Source of the DNA: Marinobacter fuscus
GTDB taxonomy: Bacteria > Pseudomonadota > Gammaproteobacteria > Pseudomonadales > Oleiphilaceae
Assembly (NCBI RefSeq): GCF_003007675.1
Contig: NZ_PXNP01000009.1
Coordinates: forward strand, 372,001-436,000
Direction of reading: 5' to 3'
Length of the DNA: 64,000 nt
Shown here: piece after piece, positions 41,200 to 49,324 of the stretch
How the letters are laid out: every line of letters begins with the position of its first letter
Numbering within the stretch: position 1 is the first letter of the stretch
The notes under the pieces: model-generated
Database searches by the model: none
Seen by the model: the letters and a program-made list of their open reading frames with translations, nothing else
Told to the model about the DNA's origin: nothing
Translations under genes and position numbers: made by a program

Positions 41200-41829
41200 C
41201 TATGCTGCACCTGACTGCTTTTGTTCCTTTGCGACAGAGGCAATCAGATGGCGCGAACAACCCAAGATGTCCTGGATTTCGTTATAGCTATGGCCAGTGC
41301 GCAGTAAACTGGCGATGTGTTGCCGCCTCTTCAGATCAGGTTGACGCCCCTGATACTTACCCTCGCTGCGAGCCTTGTTGATCCCTTGATTCTGTCGGCG
41401 ACGTCTGTCCTCATAGTCTTTCCGGGCTACCGCTGCCAACATGTCGAGCATCATGCTGTTGACCGCCTGCAAGATAGATTCGGTAAAGCCGGTGTCGTCT
41501 TTCTTGTCCAGAGCCAGCCAACTCGTTGGTAACTCGGGCGAGACAATCGCCAACCGCTTGGCTGCCAGCTTCTGTTTGAGCGTATCCCAGTCCTGCTGTT
41601 TAAGGCGGGCAAGCCGGTCTATCTGCTCTACCAGTACAATGTCACCTTCACCAGATTCGGCAATCAGTCGCATCAGTTCGGGACGATGCAATGTGGCACC
41701 GGAGACGTTCTCGGTATAAAAGGCAGCAATGCGCTGACCGTGTTGCTCGGCAAACTGGATTAGCGATGCTTTGGCCCGCTCGGCATTTTGTTCCTGGGTC
41801 GATGCTCTCAAATAGGCGCGTATAAACAT
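41200..41829 (-). CDS. Serine recombinase (resolvase/invertase family)
   Basis: The 209-residue protein has the catalytic domain of small serine recombinases: AYLRASTQEQNAERAK with the nucleophile Ser at about residue 10, TENVSGATLHRPELMRLI, and DIVLVEQIDRLARL. A C-terminal HTH (IASLLRTGHSYNEIQDILGC followed by SRHLIASVAKE) follows. It could act as a resolvase, invertase or DDE-element partner. Two direct repeats about 14-58 bp upstream (41843-41887) are a candidate recombination site. It is a second recombinase within the island, perhaps marking a separate nested element. Confidence 0.88.
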   Translation of the reverse strand: MFIRAYLRASTQEQNAERAKASLIQFAEQHGQRIAAFYTENVSGATLHRPELMRLIAESGEGDIVLVEQIDRLARLKQQDWDTLKQKLAAKRLAIVSPELPTSWLALDKKDDTGFTESILQAVNSMMLDMLAAVARKDYEDRRRRQNQGINKARSEGKYQGRQPDLKRRQHIASLLRTGHSYNEIQDILGCSRHLIASVAKEQKQSGAA

Positions 41830-41842
41830 TCATGCCTCCTCA

Positions 41843-41887
41843 GTCTGTTATAAGTGGTTCCGTTTGGCCGGTCTGTTTTAAATGGTT
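41843..41887. repeat. Possible resolution site next to the serine recombinase
   Basis: GTCTGTTATAAGTGGTT (41843-41859) and GTCTGTTTTAAATGGTT (41871-41887) match at 15 of 17 positions and are 28 bp apart start to start. A direct repeat pair upstream of a resolvase gene fits a res subsite pair, but the role is inference. Confidence 0.45.
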
Positions 41888-41949
41888 ACTTGTCATGGTA
41901 AGCGGCCTGAGCAGTTGGTTCCCCTGATGTGTACCCATCAGGAACCACC

Positions 41950-42339
41950 TCAAGAGTCGAAAAACTCCCCGAACGGATCATCCTCTCGGAGGATCGGATT
42001 GACTCTGAAGTCATCGAACAGATCGCCTGCGCCTTCTTGACTCCCGGTGCCAGAGGTTGTCGTGCTGCTTGGACCGTTTTCTTCCCTACCACCACCTCGA
42101 CTAAACGACGCCATCTTTTTCTCGAATTCAGGAAACGTCATTTGCCCATCGGGTCCCTTAGTAAAAACTGTCTTGTAAGCATCGACTGCGGCCATTGCGA
42201 AGCGAATGAGCAGTAGGATCACCCAGAGCACCAACAATAGATACCATGCGTAGAGCGATGCATCGGTACCCCTTAAGGCGAGCTCCACAACGCCGATCCC
42301 GGCGAGTCCCACTGCTACTATTTTTGTTACCTTCACCAT
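41950..42339 (-). CDS. Unknown membrane protein, 129 residues
   Basis: Two hydrophobic segments are seen: IVAVGLAGIGVVELAL and WYLLLVLWVILLLIRFAMAA. The second half is soluble and Gly/Ser/Asp-rich (SRGGGREENG, DPFGEFFDS). The family is not recognised. It is the last gene of a three-gene - strand group with 42410 and 42816, with a 70-bp gap from the middle gene. Confidence 0.5.
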   Translation of the reverse strand: MVKVTKIVAVGLAGIGVVELALRGTDASLYAWYLLLVLWVILLLIRFAMAAVDAYKTVFTKGPDGQMTFPEFEKKMASFSRGGGREENGPSSTTTSGTGSQEGAGDLFDDFRVNPILREDDPFGEFFDS

Positions 42340-42409
42340 GGTTTCAGTCCCCGATAGTTCTTTACTTCGAAGCTATCAGAACCTGAGAAAATGCAAGTTT
42401 CGACCGGCG

Positions 42410-42823
42410 TCAGGCCGCACTGGCTCGCCCGGCGAGCCATGGCACTTTCAACTTGCTGTAGGCATCATTTGTCATCGACCTCAAATCTCCCGCATCAAGG
42501 TGTGGAACCAGCCACGCACTGCCTTGGTATCGAACTCTCGGGTAATTGGATGGCTGGAATACGCCATGAGGGAGGTCGTCCTCATCGCCCAGCCACTGCC
42601 TGAGCCGGATATCGATACTCCAGCCCTGTTCGAGCTCGATCCAACAATGGGGAGCAGTGACCATTAGGCTCAGTCGGTCCTCTGCGTATCCGATACGGCA
42701 TTGATGGAAGATGCCTTGCTCGCTCAGGGCATTGCTGATCACAGAGGTCATGCAGTCGCTATCGATTTTGGCGTCTTCAAGCGGCAACAGCGCGAACTCC
42801 AGTTCATCATGCCAGTCACTCAT
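42410..42823 (-). CDS. Unknown acidic protein, 137 residues
   Basis: The protein is acidic (starts MSDWHDELEFALLPLEDAKI) and Trp-rich in the middle (CWIELEQGWSIDIRLRQWLG). No signal peptide or membrane helix is seen, and no family is recognised. Its start overlaps the end of the upstream lipoprotein gene by 8 bp, indicating co-translation with it. Confidence 0.55.
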   Translation of the reverse strand: MSDWHDELEFALLPLEDAKIDSDCMTSVISNALSEQGIFHQCRIGYAEDRLSLMVTAPHCWIELEQGWSIDIRLRQWLGDEDDLPHGVFQPSNYPRVRYQGSAWLVPHLDAGDLRSMTNDAYSKLKVPWLAGRASAA

Positions 42824-43664
42824 GATCTGGCTCCTTGAACATCAGTCGCTGCCCCTGCTCGTACAGCACAGGGTACGGTAGCGGTTCGCCATCCTGGGTG
42901 ACGGTGCCGGGAGGAAAGTACACCACCATCCAGGATGGTAAGGCACCACTGATCGTGCGGTAGAACTCGTCCACAGGGAAGCTGAGTTGCTCATCTGACT
43001 GCCGGAAAACAAGGCGGGAATAATTCTCTGGATGATTGGCCGCAATGTTGTAGCTTTCAGGCTCAGCGCCTTCCACGTAGGCCGGAGACTTCCAGCGATT
43101 CGGCGTTTTGATGTTGTAAGCAACCACACATTGACCAGCACCGCATCCATGCTCAGTGCTTTCAATCGACCAGAGCATCAGTGGATGGCCGTCAATCTCA
43201 GGCGTTTCCACGTTACTGAGTTTGGTGGCACTCAACGCCATATCATTGGCAGCTACCCGGATGGCCTGGTCAACCAGATTTACATACTGCTCATAGGCCT
43301 GAGCCTCTGAAGTGGCCATCGACGCAGGCATCCATCCCATCAGGCTTGGTCTCGCCGATGGATTGTCCGGTGTCATCAGGATGTCGGTAGCGTTGAACAA
43401 AAACGTTTGGTTACCCGATAGATGTCGAAGCGGTGCACCGAATGAGGTCGCCAGGCTGGCGAGATCCAGTAATGGCACCAACATGCCTTTATTGTAGGAG
43501 CGGGTACCATCCTCAGAATCCCGCAAGTCCATATCGTAGATGCCACCGGCTCTCGCCAGGTTTAAGGCCCGAGACTCTTCCGGATTGTAAGCTCGTGGGG
43601 TAGCCGCGCAGCCAGCCAGGGCAGCGGCCAATATTGCCGTAGTTAAGGGTGCTAATCTTTTCAT
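42816..43664 (-). CDS. Unknown lipoprotein, 282 residues
   Basis: The signal sequence MKRLAPLTTAILAAALAGC ends in the lipobox LAGC, so the mature protein is lipidated at Cys19. The rest contains repeated short acidic and Trp-containing segments, for example PSWMVVYFPPGTVTQDGEP, with no family I can name. AGGAGG lies about 7 bp before the ATG. It heads the three-gene group 43664-41950 on -, diverging from the large VPA1262-like gene with 250 bp between. Confidence 0.6.
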   Translation of the reverse strand: MKRLAPLTTAILAAALAGCAATPRAYNPEESRALNLARAGGIYDMDLRDSEDGTRSYNKGMLVPLLDLASLATSFGAPLRHLSGNQTFLFNATDILMTPDNPSARPSLMGWMPASMATSEAQAYEQYVNLVDQAIRVAANDMALSATKLSNVETPEIDGHPLMLWSIESTEHGCGAGQCVVAYNIKTPNRWKSPAYVEGAEPESYNIAANHPENYSRLVFRQSDEQLSFPVDEFYRTISGALPSWMVVYFPPGTVTQDGEPLPYPVLYEQGQRLMFKEPDHE

Positions 43665-43914
43665 TATGTCCTCCTGCTTTCATTAAATATTCTCATGAGG
43701 TTGAGAATATGCAAGAGGAAAAATAAAAATAATCTTTATAAATCAATAGTTTGTACTGATAGAACAAAGTTCCTTTCGCTCAAACATATAACGACAGACA
43801 CACTGCCGTTACGTTGAAGCTCATGTGTTGTAAAACACTATAAAATGGTAGATGGTAACGGCGAGGAACGTACCAAATTACATAGTAGATACAAGTGCAT
43901 AAATCGGGGCAAGA

Positions 43915-46900
43915 ATGAATAAAGCGTTTAAAGACAATAAGGTCAGCACAACATTAAAAGACCTAATAGGTGACACTAGGCTGGCTCGCTTATTCTACGG
44001 TGATCCTCGGCCATGCGCTGTACAGCTTTGGATTCTTCAAGTTCATTCCACAGAAACGACTAAAAACCGGATTATCTATGGTCGTGTAGTACCATACTCA
44101 CATTCTAATAATTCTTGGTCTTTCAGCAATAATGACAAATTTACGAATCTTGAACATTGCAGAGCGAAAATAACCCGGCTTAATCTGTACATCGGTAGCA
44201 ATTTATTAAGTGATTTTCTGGAAATGCTTTGTGATGGAGTTAATATTTCCACGATAAGCGATACTTTAGGTCTTGAGCGAAAAAATAAGTTTGATGAGAA
44301 GTTTGGCACAATATTTTTAGATCCAAAAAAATTAGTTTATAAACCCGTAATATATCTTCTTAACAAGGATGCGTTCGAACTTCACTCGACTACTAGCCCC
44401 CATGGAGCAGCGGGTGCCATTAGCGCATCGATCACTCAAGTAGATAAATCATCTCTCTTCCAGGACAACCATAATTATCGTTCCGACCTTACAAAGTTTA
44501 TCGTCGAACATCTAAATTTTGACACTGGATTGAACTTTGAAGATAACGATAAAGTGCGATTTGGTGATATTGAGTTTCTCGTTTTTCCGACTTTAGATGA
44601 AAAAGAGAAAAATTTACTTGAAGTTGTTTGGGGCGATGAAAGACGGAAATTAAGCGTTAAATTCGACGCCAAGAATCTTCCTAACTACCCTGATTTTCTA
44701 TTCAACATTAAGATCTATAACAGCGGTCAAATTATATACTCAAGGATTGCAAATGCGAAACAGTACGACAACCGCATATATATGCGCGAGTTTGATATTG
44801 ATAGAACAGTTAGATCCATCGCTGACTCTACTGAACTAGAAATCTATGGTTTTAATGTCGAAGATAGCGAAGAAAATATATTATGTTGCAGGTGGCGCAC
44901 TGGATATATTCGAGAAATAAATTTTCAAGCTAATGTGGTCGGTGGTAATTCAAGCTCTGTTAAATTTGATTGGTTAGAGAACACGGTCAAAGAAAAGCAA
45001 TCTAGCCGCGTGAAAGCAGTATTAACTAAAAACACAGGAAACCATGGGTTTGCTAGCCAAGTGGGCGGCCGGGAGGCTGACCCTTGGGTTGCTGTAAACC
45101 GCGAGCTAAGCCCTATTTTTAATAAACTGCACCCAAAAAAATCGGATGCAAGGTTTTTCGAACGTTATGGACCAAGCGATGGTGAAGGCCGTTTACAATT
45201 TGTCGAATGGTTCAAAGCTCTCTTTTCAAAATATAACGACAGCCAAATAATAATTTTCGATCCCTATTTTGATTCGGCTGGATTATCGTTGCTTTCTTTA
45301 TATGCTGCGCCTAAGTGTAGCTACATAGTATTTACCTCACTACCAAAACAAAAAGGTGACGAGGAAAACCCTACTAATCGTAATAGAGTAGACGATCTAG
45401 TTACTGCTTGTGAAAACAATAAACGAACCCTTTCAAAAATAAACCTCAGAATCATTGGCTTAAAAGACGGAAAGCTCCACGACCGATATATCCTGATTAT
45501 AGGAAGCGATGGCTTACCAATAGTTGGCTTTAATTTATCAAATTCCTTGCAGAAAGTGGCAGAGAACTATCCCTTACTTATTACGCCGATACCATCTGAT
45601 ACTTTGTTAGAGGTTGAAAAATATAAAAGTGGCCTTTTGAAGGACTTAGAGGCAAAAACATCTGATTCTGAAGAAAACAACCCTGGATTAAGCAAACTAT
45701 ATGTTTCTTCCGAAGCTCCAGGGAAAAATGTAAGATACGAGCCACTAAAAATACTGAATAATGAATTAGCAGGCGACATCCTATCAATATGGGCTAACGA
45801 GCCTTCATTAACAGGATTATACGGTGCACCACTGAAAGACAAGTTGATATCTCTTGAGCTATTAGAAGGGGACTCACTTAACTTGATCGATCCTCAGGGG
45901 TTCTTAGCCTGGGTAAAGAAAAAGGTCAGCTCTGAAGATTTCATGGATCAATGGGAAGTGGTTGGTGAATTTTTGGCAAACTCTAGAGCTGGTGATACAG
46001 ATTTTCAAGAAATATTAAGTGAAACCTCGTTCTTACAGAATCTCATGGGGTACCTTACTAAATCGATACAGCGCACCCATAAAGATCTGGATACTGATAT
46101 AACTGTCTTAGAACCTCACCTATTTCAAAGACCAATTGAAAAGCTGCTGTGTAGCTCTTACCAGCTTCATCATATGTGCCATATGACTAAATATACAGCA
46201 CTTACTTGGTCAGAATATTTTGCAATAAAACTGCTTTGGTCATATGACCCAAAATCATTGTTAGAACTGGTTGCTGAAGAATCGCCTAAAATTCCGAAAG
46301 AGCCGGATCATGCTGACATAATTAGGCTGTCATTGTTAAGCCAAATTGTTAGCGAGATCTCCCTATCCATAGAGCTGCTACCAAACTATTCCCGCACATG
46401 CACTTTATTGAATAGTTGTAACGGTTTAATTCGATGGATGGGCTTATATGCTCTAGAGCAGATGATTGATCAAACTAAGGACGTCACATCAGAGCTGGGC
46501 TTGCTTTCAAGATTTGACCGCACGGAAAAGGTAAGATATTTAGGTTGGTTGGTGAACAGATCGGCAAATGATGAAAGAAAACGTGATCAATACGAGAAAT
46601 TATTAGTCGCACTCAAAAGCGAACTACCAGAACAGCTATCTGGAAGTGATTTGAGGCACGTAATCGATTCGATGAGAGGCCATATGCGCCAATTACCATG
46701 GACAGAACCGTGGTTGTTTCGGGATCTAGTTTTACCTCTACTTCAAAGTGAGCAAGCTGATACGGATGATGCTTGCAAAATCTGGATCGAGGAAATCGTT
46801 TCATTGATAGGCCCAGCTGAAAGCAGGAATTCAAGACTGTTCCAACTTTCACGGGAAGGGCAGATGACAAATACTTGTGCATTTATCGTCGCTCATAGTA

Positions 46901-47238
46901 CGCCTGAGCAACAAAGACAAGTAATTGAATTGATCAGACCCATTTTAAATAAGCAGAAAAGAGTTTTACAACAACCTCTGGCAAGTACGTCTAACTGGTC
47001 TTGTTGGAACGATGCTTTGGTAGTCTCAATGTGGATATTGGCATTCACTAGGTGGTGTCAATACTATTTAACCGAAATGAAGCAAGCTAATGTAGAATTA
47101 GATAACTTGTCAGGAGAAGCAAGCGCCCTTGCAATGTTAAGGCCTATGGAAGAATGGGAGTCAGAGGGGACAGGAAAAGACAGAGACCTGGCCTCATTCC
47201 TATCCCAAGCTGAAGATCTTCTTTCGCAGTCGGAGTAA
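43915..47238 (+). CDS. VPA1262-like large protein with PLD-type motif, probable defence
   Basis: The 1107-residue protein resembles the VPA1262 family, large proteins often found in variable regions; my recollection of the family is limited. An N-terminal ~400-residue domain starts with TTLKDLIGDTRLARLFYGDP. A phospholipase D-like part has IIIFDPYFDSAGLSLLSLY near residue 448 and a KLHDRYILIIGSDGLPIVGF motif near residue 520; the catalytic pair is His-Asp-Arg rather than the classical HKD. A long helical C-terminus follows. PLD-type nucleases act in several phage defence systems. The gene is AT-rich, stands alone on + and is the last gene before attR. GGGG lies 8 bp before the ATG. Confidence 0.65.
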   Translation: MNKAFKDNKVSTTLKDLIGDTRLARLFYGDPRPCAVQLWILQVHSTETTKNRIIYGRVVPYSHSNNSWSFSNNDKFTNLEHCRAKITRLNLYIGSNLLSDFLEMLCDGVNISTISDTLGLERKNKFDEKFGTIFLDPKKLVYKPVIYLLNKDAFELHSTTSPHGAAGAISASITQVDKSSLFQDNHNYRSDLTKFIVEHLNFDTGLNFEDNDKVRFGDIEFLVFPTLDEKEKNLLEVVWGDERRKLSVKFDAKNLPNYPDFLFNIKIYNSGQIIYSRIANAKQYDNRIYMREFDIDRTVRSIADSTELEIYGFNVEDSEENILCCRWRTGYIREINFQANVVGGNSSSVKFDWLENTVKEKQSSRVKAVLTKNTGNHGFASQVGGREADPWVAVNRELSPIFNKLHPKKSDARFFERYGPSDGEGRLQFVEWFKALFSKYNDSQIIIFDPYFDSAGLSLLSLYAAPKCSYIVFTSLPKQKGDEENPTNRNRVDDLVTACENNKRTLSKINLRIIGLKDGKLHDRYILIIGSDGLPIVGFNLSNSLQKVAENYPLLITPIPSDTLLEVEKYKSGLLKDLEAKTSDSEENNPGLSKLYVSSEAPGKNVRYEPLKILNNELAGDILSIWANEPSLTGLYGAPLKDKLISLELLEGDSLNLIDPQGFLAWVKKKVSSEDFMDQWEVVGEFLANSRAGDTDFQEILSETSFLQNLMGYLTKSIQRTHKDLDTDITVLEPHLFQRPIEKLLCSSYQLHHMCHMTKYTALTWSEYFAIKLLWSYDPKSLLELVAEESPKIPKEPDHADIIRLSLLSQIVSEISLSIELLPNYSRTCTLLNSCNGLIRWMGLYALEQMIDQTKDVTSELGLLSRFDRTEKVRYLGWLVNRSANDERKRDQYEKLLVALKSELPEQLSGSDLRHVIDSMRGHMRQLPWTEPWLFRDLVLPLLQSEQADTDDACKIWIEEIVSLIGPAESRNSRLFQLSREGQMTNTCAFIVAHSTPEQQRQVIELIRPILNKQKRVLQQPLASTSNWSCWNDALVVSMWILAFTRWCQYYLTEMKQANVELDNLSGEASALAMLRPMEEWESEGTGKDRDLASFLSQAEDLLSQSE

Positions 47239-47492
47239 CTCTGCTGTCATAGGGGCGAACAACTTGGCAGTCGGTCATACCATTCAATTAAGAGTGGATA
47301 TTGACAGATGCAGAATAATCGAACAGGAGATACTTTATGTTCCCAGTTTCCCACTTTTCCCAGGTCCTTAATGGGGAATCAGCATTCGGATCTACAGAAA
47401 CTTGCAAATATTTAGACTTTTTTCGCAAATTTCAGCACTCCGAGAGTGCTCCGAAAAACTTACAAGGTACTGTTTTTAAAAGAAAACAAATA
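47239..47492. other. Right end of the island, repeat-rich and gene-free
   Basis: No gene. The block 47339-47364 is the inverted counterpart of the TGGGAA repeats near the first AlpA-like gene. 47435-47463 is the inverted counterpart of the TCGGAGCAC repeats before int. Both lie close to attR (47493-47510), as integrase and excisionase sites usually do. Confidence 0.7.
47435..47463. repeat. Inverted copy of the int-proximal repeat near attR
   Basis: Its reverse complement reads GTAAG then TTTTTCGGAGCACT then CTCGGAGTGC, nearly the same as TAAG-TTTTCGGAGCACTCGGAGCAC at 25059-25083. Confidence 0.7.
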
Positions 47493-47510
47493 TTCTGTAT
47501 CGGGAAGTAA
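47493..47510 (+). other. attR core
   Basis: TTCTGTATCGGGAAGTAA matches attL at 15 of 18 positions and agrees with the SGI1 right-end repeat as I recall it. Confidence 0.88.
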
Positions 47511-47678
47511 GCGCCTGGGTTACGGTCAGGTTGAGAAAATTTGGCAATACGCAATCGCCCTTACGAAAACACACAGTTTAGATGTGAAAAGCTGTCAGGT
47601 ACTCAGGTACACTCTTTATCAGTTACTGACATCACTGTTTATTGTGGGTTAAGTTATTATTATGAAAGGAGAAACATC

Positions 47679-48428
47679 GTGAAGAAGATTGCTGGCCTGT
47701 GGGCCGTGATGTTGGCTTTCAGTGTTTTTTCGATCCCTGTCTGGGGTTCGGAAAAATTGTATATCTATACCGAGAATTTCCCTCCCTACAACATGAGTTC
47801 CACCGGCCTGGCCTTTGAGCACAATGGTGAGGGGGTTGATGGCCTGTGTACCGAGCGGGTGAAAGCCATTCTGAAAGCAGCCAGTGTCGACCACGTCATC
47901 AAACTGCGAAACTGGGACTATGGCTATAATCGGGCGCAGAACAAGAAAAATCACGGTATTTTCTGCACCACCTACACTGAAAGCCGGGCGTCTCAGTTCA
48001 AATGGGTGGGTCCGCTGGCCAGTAACCTCTGGACGATCTTCGCCCCCCCCGGCACGAATCTTAAGATCGATAAATTGGAAGATACCCGAGGTATGCTTTA
48101 CGCCGGTTATCGTGGTGATGTGATGACTGAGTACCTGAAAGAGCGTGGCTACAAGGTTTCGGAGATGGAAAGTGACGACCTCAACCCGAAGCGTCTGGAG
48201 CTTGGACAGGTAGACCTGTGGATTGCTGAACGTCTGGCCGGACCGTTCTTTGCGTCTCAGCAGAATGTTGAGGGCCTGGTGCCGGTGTTTTCATTCAATA
48301 ATGTCGATCTTTATCTGGCGATGAATCTGGATACGCCAGATGATGTTATTCAGAAGCTGAATGAAGGCCTGGAGATCATCAAGAAAAACGGATTGTATGA
48401 GGCGATTGGCACCAAATACGGGCTTTGA
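47679..48428 (+). CDS. Periplasmic solute-binding protein (family 3, amino-acid-type)
   Basis: The 249-residue protein has a signal peptide (VKKIAGLWAVMLAFSVFSIP, cleavage near VWGSEKL) followed by the SBP_bac_3-like start LYIYTENFPPYNMSS. GVDGLCTERVKAILKAA and the Leu-rich lobe follow; LGQVDLWIAE is in the second lobe. Related proteins bind amino acids or other small ligands; no transporter genes are adjacent. The start is GTG at 47679-47681 with AAAGGAG upstream; the ATG-initiated frame from 47541 would extend across an untranslated leader. It is the first gene of the resident chromosome past attR. Confidence 0.8.
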   Translation: MKKIAGLWAVMLAFSVFSIPVWGSEKLYIYTENFPPYNMSSTGLAFEHNGEGVDGLCTERVKAILKAASVDHVIKLRNWDYGYNRAQNKKNHGIFCTTYTESRASQFKWVGPLASNLWTIFAPPGTNLKIDKLEDTRGMLYAGYRGDVMTEYLKERGYKVSEMESDDLNPKRLELGQVDLWIAERLAGPFFASQQNVEGLVPVFSFNNVDLYLAMNLDTPDDVIQKLNEGLEIIKKNGLYEAIGTKYGL

Positions 48429-48452
48429 TCTCATCGCTCAAGTGTAAGACCC

Positions 48453-48478
48453 GGGGGAAGCATCGGCTTCCCCCTTTC
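48453..48478. terminator. Terminator after the solute-binding protein gene
   Basis: The stem GGGGGAAG/CTTCCCCC with a 6-base loop is followed by TTTCTC. It also lies downstream of the broken dehydrogenase fragment on -. Confidence 0.85.
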
Positions 48479-48503
48479 TCATTCCGGTCTGTGGAATAGT
48501 GCT

Positions 48504-48577
48504 TTACCCGGTAAACGCCATATCGTCTGCCGCCACCTGCATCAGGTTGCGGGTGGGGCTCAGCATGCTGGTGGCAT
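48504..48577 (-). pseudogene. Severed 3' end of the acyl-CoA dehydrogenase gene
   Basis: Read on -, this fragment begins with ATGCCACC, shared with the far side of IS66, and continues as SMLSPTRNLMQVAADDMAFTG followed by a stop (TTA at 48504-48506). Joined in frame to codon 585 of the dehydrogenase at 51269-53023 it restores a natural C-terminus (606 residues). Confidence 0.85.
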
Positions 48578-48579
48578 GG

Positions 48580-48601
48580 GTAAGCGTTCATTCCACGACG
48601 T
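48580..48601 (+). repeat. IS66 left terminal inverted repeat
   Basis: 22-bp exact inverted match to 51247-51268. Confidence 0.95.
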
Positions 48602-48630
48602 TCTGCCACCCCGGTGAATTTGTCCCTACA

Positions 48631-48660
48631 GTAACCTCACATTTTCCAACAAGAGGTTAC
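48631..48660 (+). promoter_or_regulatory. Hairpin just before tnpA
   Basis: GTAACCTC (48631-48638) and GAGGTTAC (48653-48660) form an 8-bp stem whose second arm ends 4 bases before the tnpA ATG and contains the GAGG likely used as ribosome binding site. It may limit transposase synthesis (inference). Confidence 0.45.
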
Positions 48661-48664
48661 TCCC

Positions 48665-48955
48665 ATGAGAAAGCACCGCACACCAGAACAGTGGCAGACT
48701 CTGGTTGATCAGCAGCGCGACAGTGGTCTTTCAGCACCGCAATTTTGTAAACAGGAAAATATCGGTTACGCCAGTTTTTGCAACTGGCGCAAACGCCTTT
48801 CTGACCCGTCGACTGATGAGTCGTCAGGTCCCGGTGAAGCCGGTTTTCTGGATCTCTCGTCGTTGATGGGCACCTCTTCATCCTCCGGCCCAGGCTGGAA
48901 CATTGTGCTCAGCCTCGGCAACGGCGTCGAATTGCGGCTGAGCCAGAACGGATGA
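48665..48955 (+). CDS. tnpA: IS66 TnpA accessory protein
   Basis: The 96-residue protein has the IS66 TnpA HTH pattern: MRKHRTPEQWQTLVDQQRDS, then LSAPQFCKQENIGYASFCNW. The exact role of TnpA in IS66 transposition is not settled, but it is required in known elements. Its TGA overlaps the tnpB ATG by 4 bp. Confidence 0.9.
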   Translation: MRKHRTPEQWQTLVDQQRDSGLSAPQFCKQENIGYASFCNWRKRLSDPSTDESSGPGEAGFLDLSSLMGTSSSSGPGWNIVLSLGNGVELRLSQNG

Positions 48956-49296
48956 TCGGGCTCGATAGTCAGGCGCGCATCTGGCTGTGCACCGAGCCCA
49001 CGGATATGCGCAAATCGTTCCGGGGCCTGAGCGCCCTGGTCCGGAATCAGTTGAAGCACGACCCACTCAGTGGCCAGTATTTCGTCTTCGTCAATCGTCG
49101 CAAGACCCAGATGAAGATGCTGTATTTTACCGCTACCGGTTATTGCCTGTGGGCCAAGCGCCTGGAGCAGGGACAGTTCCGGGTGCCGTTATCCGCCTCC
49201 GGTCAGCGAGCCCTGACCCTGACGGATCTGCAACTACTGATCGATGGCATCGAGGTGCAGAAATACCGCCAATTCAAGCGTTTTCGAGGGGTATAG
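48952..49296 (+). CDS. tnpB: IS66 TnpB (Orf2) accessory protein
   Basis: The 114-residue protein shows the standard TnpB core CTEPTDMRKSFRGLSALV and FVFVNRRKTQMKMLYF, ending GFDGIEVQKYRQFKRF-like. It overlaps tnpA by 4 bp and ends 28 bp before tnpC. TnpB is needed for IS66 transposition with TnpC. Confidence 0.93.
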   Translation: MIGLDSQARIWLCTEPTDMRKSFRGLSALVRNQLKHDPLSGQYFVFVNRRKTQMKMLYFTATGYCLWAKRLEQGQFRVPLSASGQRALTLTDLQLLIDGIEVQKYRQFKRFRGV

Positions 49297-49324
49297 AAGA
49301 CGGACTTCCGGTATAATATCGGCC

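Larger units (their letters stand above)
24910..47510. mobile_element. 22.6 kb genomic island integrated at the 3' end of mnmE (SGI1-type site)
   Basis: The element is bounded by 18-bp imperfect direct repeats, attL at the end of mnmE (24910-24927) and attR (47493-47510), identical at 15 of 18 positions. A tyrosine integrase starts 170 bp inside attL. The repeats match the published SGI1 end cores as I recall them. The cargo is mosaic: a DUF927/AlpA module, an RND efflux operon, probable defence genes, a serine recombinase and unknown genes. No perfect TTATCCACA box occurs inside, unlike the flanks. No conjugation genes are recognisable, so it would need a helper or transduction for transfer (inference). 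Confidence 0.92.

Noticed and set aside
47446..47652. Short frame across attR
   Set aside because: It crosses the island boundary and lacks coding features.
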